Assembly (NCBI GenBank): GCA_933228675.1
Contig: OW121744.1
Location: 22,043,536-22,107,535 of the forward strand
DNA: 64,000 nucleotides
Direction: 5' to 3'
From: Stomorhina lunata
Taxonomy: Eukaryota > Arthropoda > Insecta > Diptera > Rhiniidae
In this document: in pieces, positions 12,100 through 23,166 of the stretch
How positions within the stretch are numbered: the stretch's first letter is position 1
Layout: each line of letters opens with the position of its first letter
The notes under the pieces: generated by a model
Told to the model about the DNA's origin: nothing
Database searches by the model: none
What the model saw: the letters and a program-made list of their open reading frames with translations, nothing else
Made by a program: the position numbers and the translations under genes

Positions 12100-12117
12100 A
12101 CTTAAGTCGACTTAAGT
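12100..12117. repeat. 18-bp perfect palindrome
   Basis: ACTTAAGTCGACTTAAGT equals its own reverse complement. It lies about 50 bp after the last GTATCGTCCGTCAC motif. No function is assigned. Confidence 0.8.
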
Positions 12118-12589
12118 CATTATTGCTTGTGAACACAAATATACACACTGTATATAAGGTTATTTACTTAAATAAAATAGAATTAAATTCTATGCTCTTA
12201 CATAGAATAGAAATACACAATATAAATACGATACCCCCAAAAATATTACACATAAATACACAAATAATAGAAGAAAAAATATAAATAAAATATAAAATCA
12301 ACAATAATATAAAAACAAAAATGACAAAAATAAAAAAAAGCAATTGCAACGTTTGGCCATCCCAGCTGACAGACAGACATTAATTCGAATAAGAGAGTGA
12401 GAATTTGAAAATTTCTCCTATAGTCTGAAAGTCTTACCCATTGATCCTAAAAATGACTAAACAACTGAAAACATTACGACGAAACGTCATACGACTATTT
12501 GACTAATTTAACCCATTAGTGCATATGATTTAATATGCATGAAAATATGCTTAGTTATACTCCCATTTATGGGTGGGGAAACTGCACAT
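12118..12589. other. No gene seen
   Basis: AT-rich; a run of ATA/AAAT simple sequence to about 12340, then ordinary sequence leading into the GC-rich block. The motif CATATGATTTAATATGCATG near 12520 has a relative near 23675-23690. Confidence 0.4.
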
Positions 12590-14010
12590 TAATAGGTGAC
12601 AAGGGACCCCTTTCCATGCGTGGGTGATAGGAGAAAAATCAACTTACCCAAAAGCAAAAATAACTCGGACGGGACATCCTTGGAGGACAGCTTTAGGGTC
12701 AGACGGGACACACCAGGGAGGGACGGTAATGACGCCCTGACTCTCAGCGACATTAACGCGGGCATACTCTATCAGAAGAGACAACTACTGGCGGTCTTGG
12801 AGGAGATGGGGAGGGTCTATTGGACGATCTGGACTAATCTCATACCACCGGAGCCACAAAGATTCTGGCAGATGTCTCGCTTGAGTCGGATTCGGAACAT
12901 GTGGTTATTGTAATCTCAGCTTGCCCGGTCTCAGTCGGGATCTCCTTCGAGATCTCGGGCTCCGTTGGTCGGGGATAGCCAGAACTAACAGTCAGGCTCT
13001 ACCGGCTCCAATGATACAACTCGGTGCTCAGCAGCTGTCTAGATAGACTCAGACGCGGAAGGCGATGTCATCGTGACACCGACTTCAGGTCAGGGTACAG
13101 CGAGATCACCTTTAAGATCTCTCGTATCTGTGGTGATGGAGAGCCAAGCCGGTTTTTTCCCGGAAGCCCAGATAGGTCAGCCTGACTGTACCGACAGCAT
13201 CGGTACATGGGGGTTACCGCGTAACTCGATTCGAAAGAAATTACTTTCGAAACACAATGTTTTAAGCATGCAAATTCGAACAGTTTTATTTTCGAATCGA
13301 GATACGCAGTAACCCCCCAGGTCTCTGCGTTTATCTCGTTAAATTCTGACACAAAGTCGATATCACTGTGATATCGACACAGTGATATCGACGAGATCCC
13401 CCAGAGATCATTGGTTTTAGTGTTGAATGAGAGCCAGGCCGATCTAATCTCGGGTACCCTTCCACCTACCATGGGAAGGTTAGTTCGGCAGGACGCAGTG
13501 ATGGATGCACCGCCACAGGTTAAGCAAAAACCCGGACAAACTAAATTCGCCAAGACGAATAGCGGCATTAGGAGCTCTTTGGCATATGTTAAAAATATGG
13601 ATCGTATGCTTCTCATTGTAAACGGGAGGAGAAAACTCAAGAAGCGCTGACAGAGCGTAGATAAATTCGAAAGAATTTACTACTCTACCAAAAACAACTT
13701 GGATATCTCCTCCATGTTTATCAAGCTAAGTAAAGCTGGTAGAACCACAGCGTAGAGTAAAGGCCTGTGAAGAAACTAGTGGAAGCTGGTAGCTCTACAG
13801 TACCTCACGGGGACTCTGCAGCGAAATCAGCTACTCCTCGTAAGAAAAGTGGAGCTGTTAAGATTAAAAAGGCCGTCGTGGGTTGTGGATCCCTAGCGTC
13901 TCATAATGGTCCCCGAAAGGAGAGCTTAAAGATCTGGAGACGTACAACTCTCGATGTCTAAAAAGATCAAGAAGTTAGTTAGCCGGAATACAGTTCAGGC
14001 AGCTGTACTA
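12590..14010 (+). pseudogene. Degenerate retrotransposon ORF1/gag-like block (unassigned)
   Basis: This is the most GC-rich stretch of the window and its composition and codon-like texture differ sharply from both flanks. Plus-strand frames shift repeatedly: 12596-12910 reads SDINAGILYQKRQLLAVLEE, then a Ser/Arg-rich piece (RSQSGSPSRSRAP), then an Asp/Glu-rich piece (IDSDAEGDVIVTPTSG), then 13411-13650 ending in a Lys-rich tail, then FERIYYSTKNNLDISSMFI near 13660 and another Lys-rich piece to 13960. Acidic, Ser/Arg and basic segments in tandem resemble ORF1 of insect LINEs, but I found no CCHC knuckle and no reverse transcriptase. A 190-codon ORF on the opposite strand is probably a by-product of the GC-rich composition. 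Confidence 0.5.
13209..13318. mobile_element. ~110-bp MITE inserted in the GC-rich block
   Basis: The ends are inverted repeats: the left end GGGGGTTACCGCGTAACTCG then ATTCGAAA, and the right end, reverse-complemented, GGGGGGTTACTGCGTATCTCG then ATTCGAAA (about 29 bp with a few mismatches). The inside is AT-rich while the surroundings are GC-rich, supporting insertion. No target duplication is evident. Confidence 0.65.
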
Positions 14011-14159
14011 CATCACAATGATCCTTATGGGCTGATTGTCAGATTATACTGGTTTCAGTAAACTTATTGCTGTTCATGGACCACTTCTATTCTTAAATTT
14101 GAAATGTCCTTTTGTGTTTTGCATTATTCTTTTTACGCAGCATCACTCCCTAAGTCGAT

Positions 14160-14420
14160 TTAACGACGACCGTCCGGCTGGATGGCTAACTAGCATAATT
14201 ATTACTTATGGTAGCCGCAATGTGGGTACCTAATTTTGTAGGAATCGGCCCATATTTGACCATACCTCCCATACAAGACACATTTAAATTTATTACTAAA
14301 ACTGTGCACAGATATTTCGTAACAGTCGATCCACAATTCCTAGCTCCCATATCAGGCCCTAAGCTGGAAATGACATAAATCTCGAAATTTTCAATAAAGC
14401 ACATATGGGCAAATCCGAAA
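14160..14420 (-). repeat. Diverged copy of the TATAGTCGG interspersed repeat
   Basis: Contains CGTCCGGCTGGATGGCTAAC and, downstream, AATCGGCCCATATTTGACCAT followed by CTCCCATACAA, in the order seen in the better copies at 34384-35190 and 53329-54000. Strongly eroded, and both ends are lost. Confidence 0.55.
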
Positions 14421-14488
14421 AACCTTAAATCAAGGACAAAATTTTAAAACTGTTAAAATCGCGTATTTTTGTTTATGAAAAAAATTTA

Positions 14489-14603
14489 CCATATATTGAT
14501 CCTTTAGAATATATAATGGATACAATTTTAGATTACTCTCTTCGTGAATGGCAGGTCTTTATTTACACCCATCTCAAATTTTTATACATTTTTTAAAACA
14601 ATG
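14489..14603 (+). repeat. Dispersed repeat, copy 2 of 2 (partner 10517-10632)
   Basis: Begins ACCATATATTGATCCTTTAG, as at 10517, and runs through a GCAGGTCTTTATTTAC block into the left arm of the inverted repeat that follows. Confidence 0.75.
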
Positions 14604-15345
14604 TTTAAGATATTTTAGTGGAATGGCATTGCATTTCAAAGAAATTCGTTATTTCAAGATTAAAAATTCAATAATATTCATATGCATAAGTAAACTTTCT
14701 TTGTTTCTTAAAATTTTTTACCTTACAATAAAAAATATATTTTAAGCAAAATAATTCAAATATGATGCACCGTTTTCAAAAACAAAATAAACAAACTCAA
14801 AAAATACAACGCCATTTTATTTATGTTCCACATCCCAGTAAGAAAAAAGGTTTATTCTCAAATTGAGGATGATTTGAAAATAAATCTTTTTTCAAAGGTC
14901 AAACGTTTGATACTGATTTAAGAATAATAGCGTTCTCAACAAAAAGAGGACTTTATTCTCAAATTGAGAAATGCCTTTATTCTCAAATCATTATTAAACC
15001 TCATTCTCAAAGGTTTTTCAAATGTGGATATCATCTACATGTGGAACCTAAATAAAATGGCGTTGTATTTTTGATATTTTTAAGTTTGTTTATTTTGTTT
15101 TTGAAAACGGTGCATCATATTTGAATTATTTTGCTTAAAATATAATTTTTGTTATTGTTAGGTAAAAAAATTAAGAAACAAAGAAAATTTACTTATGCAT
15201 ATGAATATTATTGAATTTTTGATCTAGACATTTTTTAAGCAAGGTTTTATGGTCAAGTACGGATCCATTTCAAAAAATCCGAAAGAAATAACGAAATTCT
15301 TTGAAATGCAATGCCATTTCATTAAAATATCTTAAACAATAATTT
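14595..15345. repeat. Large inverted repeat, arms 14595-14833 and 15039-15345
   Basis: The left arm (from TTTAAGATATTTTAGTGGAA through AAATACAACGCCATTTTATT to GTTCCACAT) is matched in reverse complement by 15039-15345. The right arm carries an extra ~60 bp (about 15223-15285) absent from the left. The loop (14834-15038) is a partial copy of the CCCAGTAAGAA element. The layout suggests an inverted duplication or a foldback element later hit by another insertion. Confidence 0.75.
14834..15038 (+). mobile_element. CCCAGTAAGAA-ended element, partial copy
   Basis: Starts CCCAGTAAGAAAAAAGG and continues TTTATTCTCAAATTGAGGAT, then GGTCAAACGTTTGATACTG and GAATAATAGCGTTCTCAAC. The same order in reverse complement ends at 15817 with TTCTTACTGGG, and another copy is split at 17345/18116. 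The units TTATTCTCAAA and TTTGAGAATAA are themselves inverted, giving a foldback-like body. Confidence 0.65.
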
Positions 15346-15399
15346 TCTTAACATAAATTATTTTTTTTTAATGTTTGAAAAAAAATTTGAAATAAGGTT

Positions 15400-15817
15400 T
15401 GATATCAAATGTATATAACATCATTTTTCAAATTATTCTCAAATCATCTTAGGGTTTGATAATAATTTGAGAATATCCTTTATTCTCAATTTGATAAACT
15501 ATCATTTTTCAAACGTTTATTCTCAAATGAACCTTCATTTGAAAATAAATATGAATCTCAAACATCTGTTCAGGTTTGAAAAAAATTTGAAAAAAACGTT
15601 TGATATTAAATGTAAAAGTCATCATATTTCAAGCGTTTGACACTGTTCTTACTGGGATGTAGATGATATCAACATTTGAGAATAAAGTCCCCTTTTTGTT
15701 GAGAACGCTATTATTCTCAAATCAGTATCAAATCAGTATCAAACGTTTGACCTTTGAAAAAAGATTTATTTCAAATCATCCTCAATTTGAGAATAAACCT
15801 TTCTTCTTACTGGGTAT
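15400..15817 (-). mobile_element. CCCAGTAAGAA-ended foldback-like element(s)
   Basis: Two termini TTCTTACTGGG are seen, at about 15645-15656 and 15806-15817. The inner part (15520-15656) matches 23935-24072 closely, and the outer part (15660-15817) is the reverse complement of 14834-14960. The sequence is dominated by ATTCTCAAAT/ATTTGAGAAT repeats and carries no credible ORF. Confidence 0.65.
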
Positions 15818-17344
15818 GCACCAAAACATTCCCCGTTTTTGTTTAATTAAGATTTTTTGTCGCTTACGATCAATATTTTTCCTGTCGCTTGCGATCATTT
15901 TAATCTATGGACTCGATATAGTCGGGTTTGAAAGAATATAGCTTTTCCTACATGTTTTTTTGCTAGAGACCTTACGTAGCTTTAATAGAGACCTTAAAGG
16001 GTTAATATCTTTTTGTCTGGTTCGATTCTTGTACTAGAGCTTTAAATAGAAAAAAAATGTCCATTAAAAATCCCAAATAGCAAATTTTTGTAGAATGAGT
16101 AAGTGAGCGAATGAGTTTTAGAAAATTTTTAGGGTAAATAAGAGAAGACTGATGGGAAGTTTAATGTCTATGTAGAAAAAAAAACAAAAATAATAAATGA
16201 AAATAAAATAACAAAAGCAAAAAATTTAATAATAAAACCCTAGGTTTGGGGCTAGCAACCCAACCATCTATCCAACCGAACCAAGCAACCAGAAATTCAT
16301 TCATTTAACGGAAGTAAAGTAAGGTGTGCGAGCGTGTATTTGTATAAATGAAAAAGTGTTAGATGAATGACTGGTTAGTATTTTCTATGTTACGAAAAAA
16401 AATGTTAAATATTGCACTCAATTTGTTTTGGTACTTTTATTAAGGGTAAAAAAAAGAGTACATATGATCTTGGAAATACCTTAATTACGATATATTTGAA
16501 AAACTTTTACAAATATTAAAATTTTAGATGTTTTTATGAATTTAGAAAATTAATTTCTATTTCTGTACGCAATTTAGTACCTTAAAATCAAAAAAAAAAT
16601 GTGCTTTTTAAATACCATGCCGTTTTTCATAGGTTTTATTGGATTTTAAACTTGCGGGTATGTGGAGAGCGGGTGCGGCAATATGCATATTACGTGTTAT
16701 ACCACCAAAAGAGAGAAAAATAGTATGGGGTTTGGGAGCAAACATCTAAGGGGGGTTGCTTGTCTATATGTTGTTGTATGTACATTTACGAGTCTATATA
16801 TTGGAGTAGAAACAGTTGAAAAGGTTTTTGGGCGCGAGGTGGGAACATTTCGTGAATATATATACAAAAATTGGATTTTAAAAGGCTTTAATTTTTTTTT
16901 TTTTTTTTTTTTAATAAAGGAAATGCTTTATATACAAAAACAAAATTAAAGAAGGAAGTTCATTTAAAATTAAAAAAATAAATAGTAGAAGAAAATAATC
17001 AGTCAGTAAATAAAACAAAAACAAAATTGGGATGTATTAAAATTTTGTATTAAGGATTTTGAAAATACCCAAAGTTCTGTAGTTTTCAAAACCCTTAAAA
17101 ATAAAATATGTAGTATAACCAGCCCGACCTTATGTTGACTTAATCGAATTTTGAAAGTTTGTTAACAAATTAATAACTTTCTTTTCTGGGGAGAAATGGG
17201 CATACAGCGTCTAAGATTTTTTTATTAATACTGAAACCTATTTCTTTATACAAAAAGAACTTGAGGAAATTACCTTTATAACTTCTACTATGTACTCTAA
17301 TATTTTGTAGCTTATCCTATCTGGAGTAGTTTTGGAGACGTATT
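15818..17344. other. No gene seen
   Basis: Ordinary AT-rich DNA. The 95-codon ORF at 16662-16949 ends in a poly-Phe run made by a T tract and has no recognisable domain. A short CCAACCATCTATCCAACCGA stretch near 16258 is locally less AT-rich. Confidence 0.4.
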
Positions 17345-18228
17345 CCAGTAAGAAACAAGTAAGAAAGCGCTATAGTCGGTCAAGCCGACCATACGACACC
17401 CTTCACCATTATGGTCAAAGGTGTTCTTTTTCCTGTATAAAGACAAATAAATATTTGCTAAATTTTGCCATCATACAAACATTTTCTCAAAACTTATATT
17501 TAACCTGTTTCTGTCATTTGGACTTATATGAGAGCTAGGGTCAATTGTGGACCGATTATCTCGAAATTTGGCAAATTGATTATGTATGCAACAAATAAAC
17601 TCAAAATTTTCATTATCTTTAGATTTACGAGCGTTTTAGTGATTTTTTGTCTCATTTAGGTCGTTTTTAAAGAAGAGGTTGTATGGGGAGCTATGGTCAA
17701 ATGTGGACCGATTTCAACGAAATTTAGTACAGTGATTTAAGTTTACATAAGTAGTATTTGTTTTAAATTTCATGAAAAAATATTGATATTTGTGGCCCAT
17801 ATAGCAATTCCGGGAAGTGGCACCTATGGGAGGTACCATAAATAATGGACCGATTTTGAGCAATTTCAATAGCCATGGTCCCATTATCAAAAAAATTATC
17901 TGTGCCAAATTTCATCAAATTGTCTTTAGAATTGCGACCTGTAGTTTGATTACAAGGTTTACATGGGGGTCCAGCCAGCCAGACGGACGGACGGACATCG
18001 CTAAATCGACTCAGAAAGTGATTCTAAGTCTATTGGTATACTAAAAGGTGGGTCTAAGACAAACATCAGCACAAACTTATAATACCCTTTCCACCTATGG
18101 TGGTGAAGGGTATAAAAAGGTTTATTCTCAATTTGAGGATGATTTGAAAATAAATCTTTTTTCGAAGGTCAAACGTTTGATACTCATTTGATACTGATTT
18201 GAGAATAATAGCGTTCTCAACAAAAAGG
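17345..18228 (+). mobile_element. CCAGTAAGAA element split by a later insertion (halves 17345-17354 and 18116-18228)
   Basis: CCAGTAAGAA at 17345 is followed by a full TATAGTCGG repeat, and then by AAAAGGTTTATTCTCAATTTG at 18115. The uninterrupted order CCCAGTAAGAAAAAAGGTTT occurs at 14834, so it serves as an empty site and fixes both insertion borders to within a few bases. Confidence 0.75.
17355..18115 (+). mobile_element. TATAGTCGG interspersed repeat, near full-length copy 1
   Basis: Starts ACAAGTAAGAAAGCGCTATA and GTCGGTCAAG, and ends CACCTATGGTGGTGAAGGGTATA. Internal landmarks are TGTGGACCGAT (twice), GGACGGACGGACATCGCTAA and TCGACTCAGAAAGTGATT. Near-terminal TACCCTTCACCA and TGGTGAAGGGTA are inverted to each other. 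There is no long ORF, so it is non-autonomous. The layout (GGACGGACAT, then ATCGACTC, then a GGGTATA end) resembles a common non-coding Drosophila interspersed repeat, from memory only. Other copies: 34384-35190, 53329-54000, 56641-57434 and a partial copy at 60176-60509. Confidence 0.85.
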
Positions 18229-18700
18229 GTATTGAATAAGTTCGAGTATCGGGAAAGAGTTCCCTGGTTTCGTTAGAGCGCATTCCAAAGTAGTAACGAT
18301 AGAACAGTGTGAAACAACCCACATTGCGGCGGTGCTCTAGCGGATCAATAGAGTTTTATACGCTACGGTCATCGATGAGTACCTTCCCTCTCTCCTGCAC
18401 TCGGTCTAGAAGCTCCAAAAAAGACTTTGAAGCAACGGCCCATACATGAGAGTTGTATTCCATTTTTGGTCAGATATAGGTGGTGTAAATAGTATGGAGA
18501 TCAGATGTAGTATCTTTTACAAAGTTTTAAAAAACCGAGGCACTTAAATGCTTCTTTCGACACTTGAAAAATGTGATTTGTCCACCGACATTACATTGTA
18601 TTCTCATGCCCAGAACATCAAGAGTGATTCCTCAATTAATTAAAAGTACCTACACATCCAAAAACCTCGTTATCCACATTGATGTGTGTCGAGTACTTTG
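18229..18700 (-). pseudogene. Non-LTR retrotransposon reverse-transcriptase C-terminal fragment
   Basis: Minus-strand frames (with shifts) read KEAFKCLGFLK, then IRPKMEYNSHVWAVASKSFL-like sequence near 18430-18480, then LLDRVQERGKVLI, then LEHRRNVGCFTLFYRYYFGM near 18260-18340. The series 'Y-I-R-P-K-x-E-Y-x-S-H-x-W', 'L-D-R-V-Q' and 'H-R-R-x-V...L-F-Y-R-Y' is the conserved region just after the catalytic core of insect LINE reverse transcriptases. Frameshifts and stops make it inactive. It abuts a truncated foldback element at 18228. The family is certain to the level of non-LTR retrotransposon; the clade is not. Confidence 0.8.
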
Positions 18701-18752
18701 CAAAAAAATTCATTAAATTTTAATAATATTTTTCAGGTGGACCAAAAATTTA

Positions 18753-18760
18753 CTGATAAG
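18753..18760 (+). repeat. 8-bp target site duplication, left copy
   Basis: CTGATAAG at 18753-18760 is repeated exactly at 19723-19730, flanking the inverted-repeat element. Confidence 0.9.
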
Positions 18761-19722
18761 TAGGGTGTTCATTTTACTCGACTTTTTGTTGTTTAAGTAA
18801 TCAAAAAACTAAAAAAAGTGGTTTTTAAATTACTCGAAAAATCGATTAATCGTTAAAAATTATTGGAGTAAAATATTCATCTTAAAATTACTCGAGCAAA
18901 ATTTTTCTTTACAACAAATTTTATAAAATTATAGTGTTTTATTAACAAAAAGTTTAACAATTTACCATAAAAAACATAAAACAAAAATAAAAACAAACTT
19001 ATAATACCCTTTCCACCTATAGTCGTGAAGGGTATAAAAAAACTTTTGATATCCTTGGTAGAGCCGTAAATCTTTTAAACTTAGCTCCTTTAAATTGTGT
19101 AGCTCAAGATACCCATTTGCCATCTTTGTGAAAAAGGACACTCCTTTTTGGCTACTGTAAAGCTTTCAGCTTCAACTCATTGGGTAAAACTTGAGAAAAA
19201 TCTCAAAATATTCTTGAAAGAGCCCTAATTTTCTCTAATTCGCTTCTTTTTGTTATTTTGTTCGTTTCTATCTTATTCTATGCCGATGCTGTCAACACAG
19301 TTTTCTACCGAAGTATAATGTCGGTGGCAATAAATGATAATGGCAAGATCTATTTCTCAGCTAAATTTCTAGTATAAAATGTCATTATTAATAAAACTGT
19401 ACGCATTTTTTAGACAAAACACTTAATATCTCAAAACACGAAATTTCGACTTAAGCGACTTATTATTTAATGCCAAATATATGTACGAACGTGGCTTACA
19501 AAGCTAAAAATTTTAGTCCTTTTATTTTATTATCACTCTTACTAGGTACCTATAAAAAATACTAATAAAATTATTGAAATGTTTTTACTGAGTAACTCGA
19601 TTACTCGTGCAAAATTACTCAAATAAATTTTTATTTGAAAATAGCCTTTTAATTTACTCGAGCGATTAATCGTTTTAATTTTTCCGATTAATCGAGCAAA
19701 CATTACTCGAGTAAACACCCTA
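18761..19722. mobile_element. hAT-type non-autonomous transposon (962 bp)
   Basis: The termini are TAGGGTGTTCA...  and, in reverse complement, TAGGGTGTTTACTCGAGTAA. Inside both ends the sequence is rich in TTACTCGA and GATTAATCG and extends the inverted repeat to over 100 bp imperfectly. The flanks carry a perfect 8-bp duplication (CTGATAAG). An 8-bp duplication with TAGGG-type termini is characteristic of the hAT superfamily. No transposase ORF is present. A fragment of the TATAGTCGG repeat (about 18988-19037, CTTTCCACCTATAGTCGTGA) is lodged inside. Confidence 0.88.
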
Positions 19723-19730
19723 CTGATAAG
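19723..19730 (+). repeat. 8-bp target site duplication, right copy
   Basis: CTGATAAG, identical to 18753-18760. Confidence 0.9.
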
Positions 19731-19964
19731 GCACTACTTTACAATACGATTGCATCCCGTTTAGATAAGATTTGTTTAGAATATAGGTAAATAACGGGAA
19801 ATTGCGGCATAAAATAGTACTTAGCAAAGCGATAGCAGACTGTCTTGTTTAGGTGGTGAAGGATAAAGAGGAAATTTTATGTATTTAAATTTCATGTCAC
19901 AAAGTTTTGGAAACCTTAAATTGAAAAATAAAATTGTTGATATTTAATATTTTATTTTAATTAT

Positions 19965-21712
19965 TATAATTAGCAATATATCAAAAAAAGTAGGTTTTTA
20001 AATTTCAAGATAATCACATGAATTTATATACATTTTTTCAGATACATATTCAGCTATCCTTGGTGCTACATAAAATGGCCCAAGCTATTTTGGTTCCTGA
20101 AATACAGGGTGTTTTCTATAATTTTGGCTTTTAAACTAGAAGCAAATTTTGCGCTGTAACTTTCTTAATAGGTCATAAATTATACTTTTTTAAATTTGTA
20201 TAGTTAGATAAGTGTAAAAGATTTCATCACCATAAAAAAAAACATCAGTACACTTAGAGAAAAGATATGTATAAAAGATAATGCAGGAGTGAAAAAAGTA
20301 TAAAATTTGCATTTAAAATGGCACAAAAGCGGATACAGATTTTGAGACCAAATTATACGTACAGATAGCTACTATCGATATCTAAAAATTTGATATGGCG
20401 CTTCCCGATTAAATGTTTGGTTCTTCGACAAATTGAGAAAAACTAACAAAAAAAATGAAAAAAGGGTAAAAATTCTGCATTTTTAATATTTGTCTTCCTA
20501 TAACTCATTAACTAAGAAACGCATCGAGAAGCGCCATATCAAAATTTTAGATAAACATGTTCTTAATATGTGTGCAAATTTTGCGAGAAAAATACATAGC
20601 CATTTTTGTGCCATTTAAAAAACAAGCAAGCCTATTTGTGTCATTTTTCACTTGTTCACCTTCGAAAGACACATTGATGTATAATAACAATGTGGTACTT
20701 AAAGGTATATTGCTCAAATTCACGAACAAATATCCTGAGGCCTACAGTGAAGCATAAATAATACACGATTAAATCGCGACCATTGATTTTTTTCTTCATC
20801 TTAAAGTGTGTATACAGCCTACTTTGAACCTCTTAAATGCGTAAAATGTAACAAGACAACAGTGGCTTCTGATCGTTTTGTGTTCTAGGAAACTAAAAAT
20901 TAAATATTTAGTAATATGGACACTTGCCACCAAAAAAAGTCCGACGAAAAAAATGTATTTAATACCTCATCGATTTACAGCGATTATATTTTTTAAAAGT
21001 AGAGATGAAAAATTAAATGGACTTAAAAAACAAATTAACATATTAAGAAACTAACCAATTTCGCGATAAAAAAAATCTGGCTAACAAGATTTTTGCATAT
21101 GGATGCTAAAGTTAAAGAAAAGTTAAAAACTTTCACTTTTATATGGAATTTAAGCCATACCCTTTCTTATTACAAAAACATTATTTGTACTTCTAATATT
21201 GTAAACAGTGACTAAATTTTACACAAAATTTTAAAACAATCGTTCAAAAAAGTATCAGAATTGGTATACTATTAACTACTTTTGCCTCTAGAATTCTTAT
21301 TTTTTGTCGGAATTTCATCGCAGATATCTCTTTTGAAAGTTTTTGAAAGCATCTATTTTTGTGTTTTTAAAAATGCTACAAAAGATTGCCGCAAGGCGGC
21401 GGTATTGACATGTTTATTACAAATGTATCAAATACATGTTATTTAGATCTTTTTCGATGTTGGTATATTCAGAAAAAAGTTAGACTAAATACTCCTGAAC
21501 AAAGTCGCGGAACATTGTCAAACCAAATGTTTAACTTTTAATTATTAAAAATGCGATTTTCATATGTAACCTAAAAATAGCGCCATCTTTTAACAGAATT
21601 TAGAAACAAAAAAGTTGTAAAATAAACATTATTTTTATAAACCCAGAGATTAATTTTCTCCAATAAAAAAGTTCTTTTTCGCAAAAAGCCGTTTTTGATA
21701 TATTGCTAATTA
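19965..21712. repeat. 25-bp inverted pair bounding 1.7 kb
   Basis: ATTATAATTAGCAATATATC plus AAAAA near 19966-19990 is matched in reverse complement near 21688-21712. It could be the ends of an old transposon. Inside, two short segments with GCGCCATATCAAA (20395-20400 region and 20534-20546) are also inverted to each other. The 60-66-codon ORFs inside show no recognisable domain. Chance cannot be ruled out in DNA this AT-rich, though 25 bp is long. Confidence 0.45.
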
Positions 21713-22584
21713 TAATTACTTTATAATTTATTTTTTTTTTAAGTAACAACCAAGATAAAGTATCTTTTGAATGTAGGTCTTGTTATCCACTAAAAATTAA
21801 TGACATAGATCTTGCCTTTCTCCCTCCCTCTTTTACATTTTATCTTCACTATACATTTGCCCGCTGCTTAAAACAAAGAATTTATTTTAATTAAATTTTT
21901 CCAATTTACCTTAACTGTACACTGAGCAAACACACAAAAACACACATCGGATTTTTTAGTTGCTCTCTCTCTTACATTTTTTCCGAACACACATATTTAC
22001 ATTATCAAACATAAAAAATAAAAACAAAAACTGAGAGAGAGCAAAAAAATTCACAAAACAAAAACATAAAAAATATCAGCGTTGTCAACAAAGTGCTTTT
22101 TAAGCACTATTTTAGGATTTTTAACTTAAGGTAATAGTTCGACCGATTCCATCTTCAATAAAACTCATTTTCCTTAAATAAATTGTTCCTTTTTAAAATA
22201 AGAAAATAATCTGATTGAATAGAATAAATATAATAACGCTGTTGATAATTACAATCTTAAATAGCCTTCAACATATTTTTCCAACTAAATTAGATTTTAA
22301 ATATCTTTAACGATAAATATCCGAACAGAAAAATATTTTATTGATTGTTTTATTTTTGAACTTCTGTTTTGACTTTGGAAAAAAATAAAATATTTTTCAA
22401 ATTTTAAAATATTCAACAATAAATGTATGAATGTGTTTCCAATTAATTGCAATGTTTTAAGACATCGGACTAATAGTCCTAATGGAACTATTGGTGGTTT
22501 CTTTGATTCGCAAAACCATTTCAACATAAAATTTGCAACAATAATTGAATTTATTGTTATTTAAACGTCCTAAAGACTTTTTAT
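21713..22584. other. No gene seen
   Basis: AT-rich with CA-rich simple sequence (about 21920-22060: ACACACAAAAACACACAT and GAGAGAGC). No credible ORF. Confidence 0.4.
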
Positions 22585-23166
22585 ACCAGGACATATCTTC
22601 TTCTGTCATCCTTGACTCCCAGTGGAGCATAGGGCCTGGGAGGATGCAGCAGTGGCTTGGCGTCTCCAGCTACCAGGTAAGAACTGTATCTAATACCCAC
22701 TCTAACCTCCTCGTAGTACATCTTGGAAACCTAAGCAACCTAGTTTTAGATGCGGTATACAACCCATGTGGGATTCTAGGTCAGGGCTAATATAAGGAGT
22801 TATCGTAGAGCCATTTCAACGTATTTGGTCTAAGGGTCTAATATAATTGCACTTGGTATAGTACGAAATTGCAGCGTCTATTAAACATGTTAGTTGCGGC
22901 TTCAACCGGGGTCTGTCTCGGATCGAGCGGCTAGCTGTATAAACGTGGCTTGTGTCTTTGGACCCACCACCCATCGACTTAGCACTAACGATGTTTTAAG
23001 CATGGAAAGAAACAACATTACAGAATATACTACTCCAAGGGGTAATCATGCGAGAAATCCCCCGGCAGCTGGCACAAGGATTTTAGAGTTGCCTAATCTA
23101 TGCAAGAACATTATATTGAATGAAACCATGCCAAATACAGAAATAAAATTTGAATATTTTCTATAA
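22585..23166 (+). repeat. Dispersed coding-like repeat, copy 1 (partner 38590-39040)
   Basis: Contains TTGACTCCCAGTGGAGCATA at 22611, and a plus-strand frame (22894-23166) with HRLSTNDVLSMERNN, EYTTPRGN and PNLCKNI. The copy at 38590-39040 has the same peptide pieces on the minus strand (HRLSTYDVLSMERNN, EYTTPRGN, PNLCKNI) but the TCCCAGTGGAGCATAGGGCC block still on the plus strand. So the two copies differ in the relative orientation of their parts. The family is unknown to me; it is probably a retroelement fragment. Confidence 0.6.

Noticed and set aside
13068..13640. 190-codon minus-strand ORF
   Set aside because: Lies across a MITE insertion and opposite better coding-like plus-strand pieces; no domain or Cys pattern with meaning.
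20547..20757. Overlapping ORFs on both strands inside the 25-bp inverted pair
   Set aside because: About 60 codons each, mutually antisense, with no transposase-like motif.
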